Source of the DNA: Hellea sp.
GTDB taxonomy: Bacteria > Pseudomonadota > Alphaproteobacteria > Caulobacterales > Maricaulaceae
Reading direction: 5' to 3'
Assembly: GCA_020628425.1 (NCBI GenBank)
Contig: JAHDEZ010000092.1
Location: 1 to 64,000 of the forward strand
Length of the DNA: 64,000 nt
Under the pieces are notes generated by a model that worked only from the letters and a program-made list of their open reading frames with translations, searched no databases and was not told where the DNA came from. Shown here one piece after another: positions 10,539 through 21,339 of this stretch. Numbering within the stretch: position 1 is the stretch's first letter; each line of letters begins with the position of its first letter. A program made the translations under genes and the position numbers.

Positions 10539-11825
10539 ATGCCATTGCTCAAAACCATTATACTCGTTGTAAGTATTGGAGCGCTCTCAGCTTGTTCGGG
10601 TCAAAACGATGTCGACAAGGCAGGTGAGGGAATTGCGAGCCCTGAAACAGTAGACGTGCTAACAGGACCTATATCGCGCATTGTGCGCGGAGATGGGGGC
10701 GTATCGGATTTCTATCAATACAATTCTGACCTTCCGGCCGATCCTGGCGTTATTTTGCGTCAGGAACCTCTTAACGCCAATCAATCCGTTCCGGGTGCGG
10801 CAACTAATTTGCGCCTGCTATACACGTCAACGGATGGTATTGACGGAAAAACGCAAATTGCCGTTTCCGGGAGTTTGTTTCTCCCGGAAGGATCCCCGCC
10901 AGAAGATGGTTGGCCTTTAATCGCCTGGACACATGGGACAGTCGGCATTGCGGACATATGCGCCCCGAGTTGGACCGGATATGTGCCGTTCCATAATGAA
11001 TATTTGAAGCAATGGCTGGATCAGGGATATGCAATTGTCGCCTCTGATTACCAAGGATTGGGAACCCCTGGCACCCATCCTTATCTCGCAACGAAACCCG
11101 CATCCTTTAATAATCTAGACATTATTCGCGCAGTTCAAAATGCGGACTTTCCGCTAAGTCAGTCAGTTGTTCTGATTGGGCAGTCGCAAGGCGCTGCGGC
11201 GGCTTTCGCGACTGCGGGATACGCGCCCGATTACGCCCCGGAACTGGATATTCGCGGCGTGGTCGCAACGGGAATACCGTTCTTCACCCCGCGTACGCTT
11301 GAAATCATTGCAGAAACCCGACCAAATGATGTGGTTGATCCGATGCTGGGATACAATTTCCTCGCCCTGACGCTCGTTGAGCAAATGGATCCGGATTTTC
11401 GCCCCTCGGATTATGTCTCAGACGAAGCGCTGCCGACAGCGCAATCCGTCGATACGACCTGTCACCGGGATGTAAAAACTTTGGTGACGGAGCGCGAACT
11501 GACCTACGACAGATCTTTTAAGGCCTCACCCAATGACGCATTGAATATTGCTTTTGCGCAAATGGGTTATCCTCGCTTAGACATCAATGTCCCGGCCTAT
11601 ATCGGTAGCGGAGTTGATGACCGGGATACGCCGCTGCGCATGCAGGCCAATCTGATTAAGCAAGCCTGTAATGCCGGTGCCGTTATTCAATCCAATATTT
11701 ATCCCGATAAAGATCATCTGACGGTTCTCAACCATTCAACAGTCGATTCAATTCCCTTTGTGAAGAAGGCCTTTGGAGGTCAGCCAATCACAGGGAATTG
11801 TGACAGCTTACCCTTTGAAAAATAA
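10539..11825 (+). CDS. Secretory lipase-like alpha/beta hydrolase, probable lipoprotein
   Basis: Lipobox-like ALSACSGQ; GQSQG nucleophile elbow; AYIGSGVDDRDTPLRMQANL. Confidence 0.75.
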   Translation: MPLLKTIILVVSIGALSACSGQNDVDKAGEGIASPETVDVLTGPISRIVRGDGGVSDFYQYNSDLPADPGVILRQEPLNANQSVPGAATNLRLLYTSTDGIDGKTQIAVSGSLFLPEGSPPEDGWPLIAWTHGTVGIADICAPSWTGYVPFHNEYLKQWLDQGYAIVASDYQGLGTPGTHPYLATKPASFNNLDIIRAVQNADFPLSQSVVLIGQSQGAAAAFATAGYAPDYAPELDIRGVVATGIPFFTPRTLEIIAETRPNDVVDPMLGYNFLALTLVEQMDPDFRPSDYVSDEALPTAQSVDTTCHRDVKTLVTERELTYDRSFKASPNDALNIAFAQMGYPRLDINVPAYIGSGVDDRDTPLRMQANLIKQACNAGAVIQSNIYPDKDHLTVLNHSTVDSIPFVKKAFGGQPITGNCDSLPFEK

Positions 11826-11876
11826 ACAGATCGACACATTGCTCGGTCTTCAAAAAATGCAGAAGGAATATTTGAC

Positions 11877-12656
11877 ATGCAACTCAACAACAATATTGCC
11901 GCGGTTATCACAGGAGGTGCCTCCGGTCTTGGTGAAGCAACAGCCCGCAAACTCGCCGAACACGGTGTGAAAGTCGGCATAATGGACCTCAATTCGGAAA
12001 AAGGGGAAGCCCTTGCCAAGGAAATCGGGGGCGCTTTTGCAAAAGTAGATGTCACCTCTGATGAAAGCGTTCAGAATGGTTTTGAAACTTTGAGAGCGGT
12101 CAACGGGCAGGAACGCCTACTGATAAACTGTGCCGGAACAGGTGATGCCGTAAAAACTGCATCAAGGGATCGAAAAACTGGTGATATCGTGCCGCATCCG
12201 ATGAGCCGTTTTCAGCGCATTTTGGATATCAATTTGTCGGGAACCTTTCGCTGTATAGCACACTCCGCCGCTGGCATGATGACGCTTGATCCGATCGACG
12301 GTGAGCGCGGTGCGATTGTTAACACGGCGTCAGCCGCTGCCGAAGATGGGCAAGTGGGGCAGGCGGCCTATGCGGCATCAAAGGCAGGCGTGGTGGGGAT
12401 GACGCTTCCCATAGCCCGGGATCTTTCTAGAGAGAATATTCGCGTGAACACAATACTTCCTGGAATTTTTGATACGCCGCTGCTCGCGGCTGCCCCGGAA
12501 CCTGTGAAACAAGCACTCGGCGCAATGGTGCCTCATCCGGCAAGGCTCGGCCTTCCGGGTGAGTTTGCGTCCCTGGCGCTTGAGATGTGCCGTAACAGCT
12601 ATTTTAACGGCGAAGATGTCCGCCTTGACGGTGCAATTCGAATGGCTCCGAAATAG
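11877..12656 (+). CDS. SDR family oxidoreductase (3-hydroxyacyl-CoA dehydrogenase type-2-like)
   Basis: ITGGASGLGEATARKLAEHG; YAASKAG active site; AARDLSRENIRVNTILPGIFDTPLL-like segment. Confidence 0.9.
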   Translation: MQLNNNIAAVITGGASGLGEATARKLAEHGVKVGIMDLNSEKGEALAKEIGGAFAKVDVTSDESVQNGFETLRAVNGQERLLINCAGTGDAVKTASRDRKTGDIVPHPMSRFQRILDINLSGTFRCIAHSAAGMMTLDPIDGERGAIVNTASAAAEDGQVGQAAYAASKAGVVGMTLPIARDLSRENIRVNTILPGIFDTPLLAAAPEPVKQALGAMVPHPARLGLPGEFASLALEMCRNSYFNGEDVRLDGAIRMAPK

Positions 12657-12664
12657 GATGTCCG

Positions 12665-13906
12665 ATGACTGATGCGTATATTATCGATGCCTGCCGCACG
12701 CCACGCGGGATTGGAAAGGTTGGGAAAGGCGCGCTAGCCCATTTGCACCCTCAGCATCTCGCGGCAACAGTTCTCAATGCGCTTGCTGAAAGAAACAATC
12801 TCAACACAGAAGATGTGGATGACATAATCTGGGGAACCAGCACACAAATTGCCAAACAGGGCTGCGATCTTGGACGGATGGCGGCTTTGGATGCCGGATA
12901 CTCCATCAAAGCATCGGGCGTGACTTTGGATCGGTTTTGCGGCTCCGGAATTACCAGTGTGAATCTCGCGGCCGCGCAGGTCATGTCCGGCATGGAGGAT
13001 GTTGTTATAGCCGGCGGTACGGAGATGATGAGTTACACCTCGTCAATTGCTGATCCCAAAACGCCACCGATGTTGGACGGGGGTAATATGTCACTTCGGG
13101 ACAAGCACCCTCAATCACAACAGGGCGTTTGCGCCGATGCCATAGCGACACTGGAGGGCATAGATCGTCATGCATTAGACGAACTTGCGGTCAAGTCTCA
13201 GCAAAACGCCACCCGGGCGATTGCGGAGGGTCGTTTTGCCAAATCAATTATTCCTGTAAGAAATCTCGACGGTTCGCTTGCATTAGACAAGGAAGAGTTT
13301 CCACGTCCGGGTACTTCAGTTGAAAATCTGGCGGGCCTCAAGCCCGTATTTTCCATGTGGCGGGACATCGTGGTTGATAAGACGGGACGTACCTATGGTC
13401 AACTCATTCAGAGCAAATATCCTGAACTTAAGGAATTTAATCATGTTCATCATGCGGGCAATAGTTCGGGAGTAGTAGACGGCGCGGCCGCTTTATTGAT
13501 CACCTCAAAAGAATACGCCGAAAAAAACAGGCAGAAGCCACGAGCTCGAATTATTGCAACAGCAAATATGGGAGATTGTCCAACTTTGATGCTCAACGCG
13601 CCTGTACCGGCTGCACGCAAGGTACTGCAAAAGGCCGGCTTAAGCGTTGACGACATCGACGTATGGGAAATCAATGAGGCGTTTGCGGTTGTTGCCGAGA
13701 AATTCATCCGCGATCTCAATCTGGACCGCCAGAAGGTCAATATTAACGGTGGCGCAATGGCGCTTGGGCACCCCATTGGCGCAACGGGCTCCATATTGAT
13801 CGGCACAGCCTTGGACGAGCTTGAGCGCAGTGGAGGCCGGTACGGCTTGGTGACGATGTGCGCCGCCGGCGGCATGGCACCGGCGATTATTATCGAAAGA
13901 GTGTAA
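12665..13906 (+). CDS. Acetyl-CoA C-acyltransferase (thiolase)
   Basis: RFCGSGITSVNLAAAQVMSG (active Cys), NINGGAMALGHPIGATGS, GLVTMCAAGGMAPAIIIER. Confidence 0.95.
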   Translation: MTDAYIIDACRTPRGIGKVGKGALAHLHPQHLAATVLNALAERNNLNTEDVDDIIWGTSTQIAKQGCDLGRMAALDAGYSIKASGVTLDRFCGSGITSVNLAAAQVMSGMEDVVIAGGTEMMSYTSSIADPKTPPMLDGGNMSLRDKHPQSQQGVCADAIATLEGIDRHALDELAVKSQQNATRAIAEGRFAKSIIPVRNLDGSLALDKEEFPRPGTSVENLAGLKPVFSMWRDIVVDKTGRTYGQLIQSKYPELKEFNHVHHAGNSSGVVDGAAALLITSKEYAEKNRQKPRARIIATANMGDCPTLMLNAPVPAARKVLQKAGLSVDDIDVWEINEAFAVVAEKFIRDLNLDRQKVNINGGAMALGHPIGATGSILIGTALDELERSGGRYGLVTMCAAGGMAPAIIIERV

Positions 13907-13908
13907 AA

Positions 13909-15072
13909 ATGAGTATTTTGGGCGTGACAGATCCTGATTTCATGCAGGACGAAGAGATTTCACTTTTCCGTGATGCAGTAGGCAAGTTTTTTGAAGACCG
14001 GGCAACGCCGGAGCGCGTCGCGAAATGGCGTGCGGACGGAATGGTCGAACCAGCGTTCTGGCGCGAAGCGGGGGAAATGGGATTGTTAGGCGTGAGCGTG
14101 CCGGAGGCGTATGGCGGTCACGGCGGTGACCTACGGCATGATCTTGTGGTCATTGAACAAACTCAAAAGCACCGTGTCGAGGGATTTGCGGCGAGCTTAC
14201 ACAATGGGATTGTCATTCCTTACGTGCTCGCGCACGGCACTGACGCGCAAAAGAAAAAATGGTTGCCGGGTCTCGTTACGGGTGAACGGATCGCTGCGAT
14301 CGCCATGAGTGAACCGGGCGCCGGATCAGACCTTCAATCGATCCGCACGTCTGCAACAAAAGACGGGAAAGGATATAGGATCAACGGGTCAAAGGTCTGG
14401 ATATCAAACGGACAAATTAGCAACTTCATTATCGTTGTCGCCAAAACGGACCCTGAGGAGGGGGCAAAGGGCATATCATTGTTTATCGTTGAAACCGACA
14501 AGGTACAGGGTTTCTGGCGTGGTAAAAACCTGGATAAAATCGGATTGGCTGCACAGGATACGTCCGAGTTATTCTTTGATGATGTCTGGGTACCCGAAGA
14601 ATGCCTATTAGGCGGCGTCGAGGGACGGGGATTTCTTCAATTGATGGCCGAGCTTCCCAAGGAGCGTTTGATTATCGCGTTTGCCGGCGTGATAACAATG
14701 GAAGCGGCGCTTGCAACAACCATTGAATATACTAAAAACCGGAAAGTTTTTGGGCAATCGCTTATCGAATTCCAGAACACACAATTCAAGCTCGCGGAGG
14801 TCAAAGCGCGAGCGACTGTGGCAAAAGTTTTTATGAATCACTGCGTCGAGCAGCTTCTCAAAGGTGAACTGGACTTAACCACAGCTGCAATTGCCAAACT
14901 TTGGATCACTGAAAACGAGTTTGATATCGTCAATGAATGCCTGCAACTGCACGGGGGGTACGGATATGTGAATGAGTACCCAATAGCGCACATGTTTCGA
15001 AATTCGAGGGTCCAAACGATCTATGGCGGTTCAAGTGAAATCATGAAAGTTTTGATCGCGCGGTCATTATAG
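13909..15072 (+). CDS. Acyl-CoA dehydrogenase
   Basis: AMSEPGAGSDLQSIRTSATKDGKGYRINGSKVWISNGQ; QLHGGYGYVNEYPIAHMFRNSRVQTIYGGSSEIMK. Confidence 0.95.
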   Translation: MSILGVTDPDFMQDEEISLFRDAVGKFFEDRATPERVAKWRADGMVEPAFWREAGEMGLLGVSVPEAYGGHGGDLRHDLVVIEQTQKHRVEGFAASLHNGIVIPYVLAHGTDAQKKKWLPGLVTGERIAAIAMSEPGAGSDLQSIRTSATKDGKGYRINGSKVWISNGQISNFIIVVAKTDPEEGAKGISLFIVETDKVQGFWRGKNLDKIGLAAQDTSELFFDDVWVPEECLLGGVEGRGFLQLMAELPKERLIIAFAGVITMEAALATTIEYTKNRKVFGQSLIEFQNTQFKLAEVKARATVAKVFMNHCVEQLLKGELDLTTAAIAKLWITENEFDIVNECLQLHGGYGYVNEYPIAHMFRNSRVQTIYGGSSEIMKVLIARSL

Positions 15073-15095
15073 AGCGCTATTTCAGGGAGTAGACA

Positions 15096-15866
15096 ATGAA
15101 TAACGGATTCGACTTATCGGGACGGACAATATTAGTAACCGGAGCGTCCTCAGGCATTGGGGCTCGATTTGGGCGCACCCTATCTGCGTCTGGGGCGAAA
15201 GTCATTTTAGCGGCGAGGCGCAGAGATAAATTAGAAGCTTTACAAACCGAAATTACCGAGGTCGGCGGGCAAGCTCTTGCCGTATCCATGGATGTGGCTG
15301 ACGAAGGCTCGGTCATTGCCGCCTTTGAAGAAGCTGAAGCTGAATGGGGGCCTATTGACGGTGTCATCGCCAATGCGGGTCGCAACGCAAACGGTCATTC
15401 ATTGGAACTCAGTGTTGAAGACTTCGACGGCCTGATGGCAGTCAATCTTCGGGGGGTGTTTCTGACCGTTCGGGAAGGGGCACGCCGAATGATTAAAAAC
15501 CAGGACCCACAAAAGAAATCTGGCCGGATTGTTATCGTATCCTCGATAACAGCAAAGAAGGTCACGCCGGGCATTCCAGCCTACTCGGCGTCAAAAGCGG
15601 CAGTGGTGCAGATGGGAAAAGTAATGGCGTTAGAATGGGCCAAATTTGGGATCAATGTGAATATGCTTCTGCCCGGTTATATCGAAACCGACTTGACGGC
15701 CGATTCCTTTAAAACCGACTCCGGGAAAATGTTCTTAAACAGTTTCCCACGCCGCCGATTGGTTGAATTATCTGAACTCGATGGCATCATTAATTATCTG
15801 TGCGCAGACGCTTCCAGTGCGATTACAGGCGCCGAGTTTGTTGTTGACGATGGGCAGAGTATCTGA
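15096..15866 (+). CDS. SDR family oxidoreductase
   Basis: VTGASSGIGARFGRTLSASGAKV; YSASKAAVVQMGK; C-terminal FVVDDGQSI. Confidence 0.92.
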   Translation: MNNGFDLSGRTILVTGASSGIGARFGRTLSASGAKVILAARRRDKLEALQTEITEVGGQALAVSMDVADEGSVIAAFEEAEAEWGPIDGVIANAGRNANGHSLELSVEDFDGLMAVNLRGVFLTVREGARRMIKNQDPQKKSGRIVIVSSITAKKVTPGIPAYSASKAAVVQMGKVMALEWAKFGINVNMLLPGYIETDLTADSFKTDSGKMFLNSFPRRRLVELSELDGIINYLCADASSAITGAEFVVDDGQSI

Positions 15867-15878
15867 AGCGGGATTGCG

Positions 15879-16670
15879 CTAGTAGAAGTCGCCAAGAGAT
15901 CGCCGAAAAATACCTGGATTTCGGTAAACAAGCTTGCGTAATCCAGATGTATCAAACGGGCGCCACTCCCCTTCACGTTGCGCCAGTCGGTTAGCCAAAA
16001 TGTACATCACCAGGGGATTAGTTCCCATCCCGAGATGGCTTGCCGGAACGCGAATGTTCTCTGCCTGCTTCGCTTGACTTTGTAAGGCACCGTGCCAATG
16101 AACTATGCCGTCGGTTTTCGAATAAATGGCCGTCGTGGGCACCGGGGGCGGCACATGCATCTGATCAATCCGGGCCTCGGTATCGGGTTCAGGTTGGCCG
16201 TTTAAAAGTTCAAATAATGGCCTCGCTAAGGCCGCATGCCGTGCGCCGGTAATCGGACTGCCAAGCGAAATCACATTGCGAATAATTTCTGGATGAATAC
16301 GGGCAATTTCACGGGCAAAAACGCCACCAAGACTCCAGCCGATCAAAGAAACTTTTTGACCGCTATCTTTTGCTCGATCAGCGACCATTTTTTGCATCTT
16401 TTCTTCAATCTCTGCACTGAACCGCAAATTGCGGCCCATGCCCCAGTCGTGAACGTCGTAACCCAAATCACCTAGCAAGCGACGCATATGACGGGTCGAA
16501 ATTTTGCTGGTCATAAACCCTGGAAAAACAATAACGGAATGCCCGTCCCCTCTGGGAAGTTTTTTTAATAACGGACGCGTGGCGTAATGAGCGCCCATCT
16601 CAATTATCCAACGTCCTTCAAGGGCCGTGTAAAGGGGGTTTGGCGCGCGATGCTTATATTTATGCGTCAT
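15879..16670 (-). CDS. Alpha/beta hydrolase (lipase-like)
   Basis: VIVFPGFMTSKISTRHMRRLLGDLGYDVHDWGMGRN; GWSLGG nucleophile elbow. Confidence 0.8.
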   Translation of the reverse strand: MTHKYKHRAPNPLYTALEGRWIIEMGAHYATRPLLKKLPRGDGHSVIVFPGFMTSKISTRHMRRLLGDLGYDVHDWGMGRNLRFSAEIEEKMQKMVADRAKDSGQKVSLIGWSLGGVFAREIARIHPEIIRNVISLGSPITGARHAALARPLFELLNGQPEPDTEARIDQMHVPPPVPTTAIYSKTDGIVHWHGALQSQAKQAENIRVPASHLGMGTNPLVMYILANRLAQREGEWRPFDTSGLRKLVYRNPGIFRRSLGDFY

Positions 16671-18192
16671 GAAGCTTCTTATCTTTGCCTGTCGGTTTTA
16701 AGTCGACGACTTTGTTGGATGTCTGTTGCTTCCCGGAAACGGACCTTTTTGTGTGTTTGTCTTGGCTTTTATGCAAATTCTTAAACGCTTTTCTGTGATC
16801 TTCAAAACTAGCCTTCAGACATTCGTCATAAAACTCCGGATCCGGCATGGCTTCCCGGCAGGCCGTAAATGACACCGTAACATCATCCATGAAAGTATGA
16901 ACAATATGCCCCAAGCGAATGCCGTCAATCAAACACAGCATGCCATAGACACAAACAGCCCTGGCACCTGCCGAGTATAACGGAATAGGGGGCCCAGGCA
17001 CATTGGTGACGACTGTGTTGATTAGAGGTTTTGTACGATCGGCTAGCTTTAGGCGATGAAACAGATTTGAACCGGTGACCATGGCCGCCGCTGGGGCCAG
17101 TTTGGCAATGTCAGAAATTTGTCGGGCCCCTAGAGCATTTGTCAGTTTCTTTGCTTTACCGGTTTCTTCAACGACATATTTAAGGCGTTCATTGACACTC
17201 TCAATATGAGATCCCAGCGGCACATACATCGCGGCGATCTGATTGCCCATAGTATTGCGCTCTTCTTCGGTTCTAACTGAAATTGGAGCCATGGCCGTCA
17301 AAGAGGTATCGGGTAATTCTTCCTTGGCCTCAAGATATTTTCGAAGTGCGCCCCCGCAAACAGACAACATGATGTCATTCATTTTTGCGCCTTCGCAAAG
17401 GGCCCGCATGCTGTTTATTTCCTTGAGGCTAAATGATTGTCCGCCAAACACCCTGTGCGGAGAAATGCTGCCATTGAACCGGGTTTTGGGTGTCTGCCAC
17501 AGCGCCTTAAAATCATAGTCCTTTTTTAAAAATCCTTGGGCGGCTTTTAGGGCACCGGGCGTTGTCTGCCAAAGCGCTGTCGCCTGCCGAACTGGCAGGG
17601 TCAAGGCTTTCATATATCCCCGTGCAAGAAGACCAATCTGACTGGGGTCTGGATCCGGACGCCATTTGTCAGGCGTCGACAATGGTTCTTCATCGGGACG
17701 GAGAGTATGAGTGGCATGCATAAGGTCGACACCGGAAATGCCGTCGATCGCCATATGGTGGACTTTTGCCAACAGCGCGTAAGAGCCCTTTGGCACGCCT
17801 TCAATATTGTCCAGACCTTCTATGACTGTGATTTCCCAAGGCGGGCGAGATAAATCCAAAGGCCGGGCGAAAATCCTGGCTGCGAGGATGCATAATTGCC
17901 GCCAGTCTCCCGGTTTTGGGAGGGCGACATGACGCAGATGATATTCCAGATCAAATCCTGCGTCTTCAACCCAATAGGGATAGTCAACATTGAATGGAAC
18001 TTTGACCATTTTCCGGCGCAAAGATTTCGATAACTGAAGCCGATTTTCAATAAAACCAATAATGTCCTTAAAGCGCACGAAACCATCTGGTGCGGTGCTC
18101 GGGTCATAGATGAAAATAGAACCGACATGTACGGGTGCTTTGGGTTGCTCGAGGGCGGCAAATGCCGCGTCCAGTCCTTGCATTTGTTCCAT
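16660..18192 (-). CDS. Wax ester synthase/diacylglycerol acyltransferase (WS/DGAT)
   Basis: HHMAIDG acyltransferase motif; LDAAFAALEQPKAPVHVGSIFIYD N-terminus; NTVVTNVPGPPIPLYSAGA. Confidence 0.92.
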   Translation of the reverse strand: MEQMQGLDAAFAALEQPKAPVHVGSIFIYDPSTAPDGFVRFKDIIGFIENRLQLSKSLRRKMVKVPFNVDYPYWVEDAGFDLEYHLRHVALPKPGDWRQLCILAARIFARPLDLSRPPWEITVIEGLDNIEGVPKGSYALLAKVHHMAIDGISGVDLMHATHTLRPDEEPLSTPDKWRPDPDPSQIGLLARGYMKALTLPVRQATALWQTTPGALKAAQGFLKKDYDFKALWQTPKTRFNGSISPHRVFGGQSFSLKEINSMRALCEGAKMNDIMLSVCGGALRKYLEAKEELPDTSLTAMAPISVRTEEERNTMGNQIAAMYVPLGSHIESVNERLKYVVEETGKAKKLTNALGARQISDIAKLAPAAAMVTGSNLFHRLKLADRTKPLINTVVTNVPGPPIPLYSAGARAVCVYGMLCLIDGIRLGHIVHTFMDDVTVSFTACREAMPDPEFYDECLKASFEDHRKAFKNLHKSQDKHTKRSVSGKQQTSNKVVDLKPTGKDKKLHDA

Positions 18193-18292
18193 GGTTTCAA
18201 CTCACTTCTTGGTTCATTTCAATGTGGCAACATAAGGCGCAGGCATTACACACAAAAGCAAACCGGTTTGCATTTGATGTTTTAAGTGCCGA

Positions 18293-19378
18293 TTATGACC
18301 AGCTTTCCAAGGCCGACTCTAATGCAATTGGACTATGTTTTTTGCGTTCAAATGAACTTATGTGGCTTGCAAATTTAGGGGCAGGAGCTGCTTCGATCTG
18401 CCCATTAAAAGTCAGATAATTTTGACGGGAACTCATATGCGGGTGTTCACTTGCTTCCCGTGGGTTTAGAACGGGCGCAAAACAAACATCTGTCCCTTCC
18501 AATACATTACACCAGTCTCTGCGGGATTTGGATTTGATGAGGCTCGCCAGCTTTCGTTTCTGTTCCGGCCATTTGCTTTGATCAAACTGAGACGTGAAGT
18601 CTGGGTCATTTTCAAGTCCTAATTTGGTCAGCAGCAGGGCATAAAACTGTGGCTCCAAAGAACCAATCGTAATGAATTTACCGTCTTTACACTCATATGT
18701 TTCAAACCAGTGAGGGCCATCCAATAAGCTTGCACCTCGTTTTTCACTCACAAGTCCGGACGACTGAGCAGAAAGCAACAAATTCATCATATGAGCAGAG
18801 CCGTCGACCATTGCCGCATCCACAACTTCGCCTATCCCTGTTTTCTCAGCTTGGTGAATGGCGGCCAACATGCCAATGGTCAAATATAATGCGCCGCCGG
18901 CAACATCACCAATGAGGGTTGGCGGGGCAACAGGTGTTTGACCAGATTTGCCAGCATACCAAAGGGCTCCAGACAGGGCGATGTAGTTATTGTCATGACC
19001 TGCCGCCTGCGACAATGGTCCAGTTTGGCCCCATCCTGTCACACGTCCATATACAAGTTTCGGGTTAATCGCGTGACAGGTCTCAGGCCCCAATCTCAAT
19101 CTTTCCATGACACCGGGGCGCATGCCTTCAATAAGGCCATCGGCATTGAGAATTAAAGATTTAACTGCGTCCGCACCTTCTTTTGTTTTAAGGTCTAAAC
19201 TTATTACCCGCTTGCCTCTTTTTAAGACTGAACCTGCATCATCCGTTGTAGCCCGCTGGCCTCGCGGGCGTTCGACCAGAATGACATCCGCCCCCATATC
19301 CGCAAGGTGCATCCCGCAAAACGGGGCCGGGCCGATCCCTTCAATTTCAAGTATTTTCAGGCCGGAAAGTATGCCCAT
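18293..19378 (-). CDS. CaiB/BaiF family, alpha-methylacyl-CoA racemase-like
   Basis: GIGPAPFCGMHLADMGADVILVERPRGQ; YGRVTGWGQTGPLSQAAGHDNNYIALSGAL; VVDAAMVDGSAHMM. Confidence 0.88.
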   Translation of the reverse strand: MGILSGLKILEIEGIGPAPFCGMHLADMGADVILVERPRGQRATTDDAGSVLKRGKRVISLDLKTKEGADAVKSLILNADGLIEGMRPGVMERLRLGPETCHAINPKLVYGRVTGWGQTGPLSQAAGHDNNYIALSGALWYAGKSGQTPVAPPTLIGDVAGGALYLTIGMLAAIHQAEKTGIGEVVDAAMVDGSAHMMNLLLSAQSSGLVSEKRGASLLDGPHWFETYECKDGKFITIGSLEPQFYALLLTKLGLENDPDFTSQFDQSKWPEQKRKLASLIKSKSRRDWCNVLEGTDVCFAPVLNPREASEHPHMSSRQNYLTFNGQIEAAPAPKFASHISSFERKKHSPIALESALESWS

Positions 19379-21027
19379 TATTTGGTAATTCCGAGATCAT
19401 CCAAAGCAATAGTTTTTGCCGTTTTATAATCTGCCTTTCCATTGTCCGCTCGCGGCACTGTTTCTGTGATCACGTAATGACGCGGCGCCTTATAGTCTGC
19501 AAGTAATGTACGGACATGGGATTTGACGTCATCGGGATCAAGTGAGGCCTGATCAGCCACAGACATGACAGCCGTTACACATTCTCCAAAACGCTCATCC
19601 GGCACGCCAACCACCAGGCAGTCATAAACCAGCGGATGGGATTTGACCGCTTCTTCAACTTCTTCTGGGTAAATCTTTTCACCGCCACTGTTAATACAGG
19701 TCGATCCCCGACCCAAAAGCGTGATGGTGCCGTCCGCTTCAAGGCGGGCGTAATCGCCAGGGACAGAATATCTAACGCCGTTGAACACCCGAAATGTTTC
19801 GGCGCTCTTGGCTTCGTCCTTGTAATATCCGATCGGAACCATTCCACCATTGCAAAGCAGGCCCACCTCGCCCGATCCGGGTTTGATTTCACGCCCGTCT
19901 TCGGTCATCACTTTTGATGTGGCAGATAATTGGAATTTTGCCGTTTTGTCGGTTTTTATGGACTCACGATTTACAATTGAAACCCCTATGCTACCTTCTG
20001 TCGATCCCATACTGTCGAAAATCGTGACGTCGATGTGGTCCAAAATGGCTTTTTTTGCATCTGATGAGAACATGACACCAGAGGAATTAACCATACGCAG
20101 TGAGGACACATCATAGGGTTTTCCTGACTCTTTCGCGGCGGACAATGATTTGGCGAGCGGCTTGGCAAAAACGTCACCAACAATCACAACTTCCTGTGCT
20201 TTTTCATTTTCGATGAGTTGAAGTAAATTGTCGGGATCGAACTTCTTATTGTCAAATAATATGGCTGTGCCCCCCAGTGAGTGAGGAATGACGACGCCGA
20301 CCCACATCCCTGTGCCGTGCATAAGGGGACAGGCGGGAATGCAACGAGGTGACAAGCCCTTAGCCGCCAATGCCGCAACGACTGGCCCCACATCTGCTGG
20401 TTTCTCAGGAATCGGTAAACCACGCAATTCCATAGCTTTCGTTATGAGCGATTTGGAGAAAGTCTTATGGTCATACATAACTCCTTTTGGCAGTCCTGTC
20501 GTGCCACCTGTATAGAGCATATAGATGTCGTCATCCGATCGCTCGATCCGCGGCATTGGTTCGGCGTTTTGAATGGCGTCAAAATATGAGAGGGCGCCCT
20601 CAAGATGCTCGCCACTGCCATCATCGATTTCCAGAAACAACTTAACTGATTTCAGTTGATCATGAATTGCAGCCAGACGCGGTGCAAAACCTGCTTGATA
20701 GACAATGGCTTCACTGTCGCTGTTATTGATCACATGGGCTAATTCGGTTTCAAGATATCGGTAGTTTACATTGATGGGACACATACGGGCTTTAAATGCC
20801 CCAAATTGGGCGATGAGATATTCAGGGCTGTTGTAGGAATAAATCGATATTTTAGCGCCTTGCGGAAGATTATGGTCTATGAAAACCTGGGCTACTCGAG
20901 CGGCTTGATTTTCGTAATCTTTCCAGGAAAGGCGGCGGTCCTCAAATGTAACGGCCTCTGAGTTTGGGATCGCATCCGAAACATGCTCCCAAATGTCAGC
21001 CATATGCCAAATTGCAGTGTCAGCCAT
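19378..21027 (-). CDS. AMP-dependent acyl-CoA synthetase (FadD-like)
   Basis: YMLYTGGTTGLPKGVMYDH; LLGRGSTCINSGGEKIYPEEVEEAVKSHPLVYDCLVVGVPDERFGE. Confidence 0.95.
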   Translation of the reverse strand: MADTAIWHMADIWEHVSDAIPNSEAVTFEDRRLSWKDYENQAARVAQVFIDHNLPQGAKISIYSYNSPEYLIAQFGAFKARMCPINVNYRYLETELAHVINNSDSEAIVYQAGFAPRLAAIHDQLKSVKLFLEIDDGSGEHLEGALSYFDAIQNAEPMPRIERSDDDIYMLYTGGTTGLPKGVMYDHKTFSKSLITKAMELRGLPIPEKPADVGPVVAALAAKGLSPRCIPACPLMHGTGMWVGVVIPHSLGGTAILFDNKKFDPDNLLQLIENEKAQEVVIVGDVFAKPLAKSLSAAKESGKPYDVSSLRMVNSSGVMFSSDAKKAILDHIDVTIFDSMGSTEGSIGVSIVNRESIKTDKTAKFQLSATSKVMTEDGREIKPGSGEVGLLCNGGMVPIGYYKDEAKSAETFRVFNGVRYSVPGDYARLEADGTITLLGRGSTCINSGGEKIYPEEVEEAVKSHPLVYDCLVVGVPDERFGECVTAVMSVADQASLDPDDVKSHVRTLLADYKAPRHYVITETVPRADNGKADYKTAKTIALDDLGITK

Positions 21028-21339
21028 GATTTGCCCTCAGATCTATTTTCGATAAACACGATCATAGGGGATGTGGTGACATTAAAAAGCAAAGGTGTTT
21101 GCATTTCATGCGGTACAAAGAGAAAACGCCCTGATTTTACAATTATGTTTTGACGTTTAAGTTTATCAAAAGCTTCAATCAGAATGAACGATTTCTTGGT
21201 TTTTGATATTTATAATTTGCGCGCACCCGCCGCGTGACGGCGGGTCAGGCTTCTTTAATGCAACCCTGTCAAGTGCCCAAGTGAATATGGTCCGACAAGT
21301 ATTGCGGAAGCTAATATAGACACTCAGTTTGGGTTCGAC

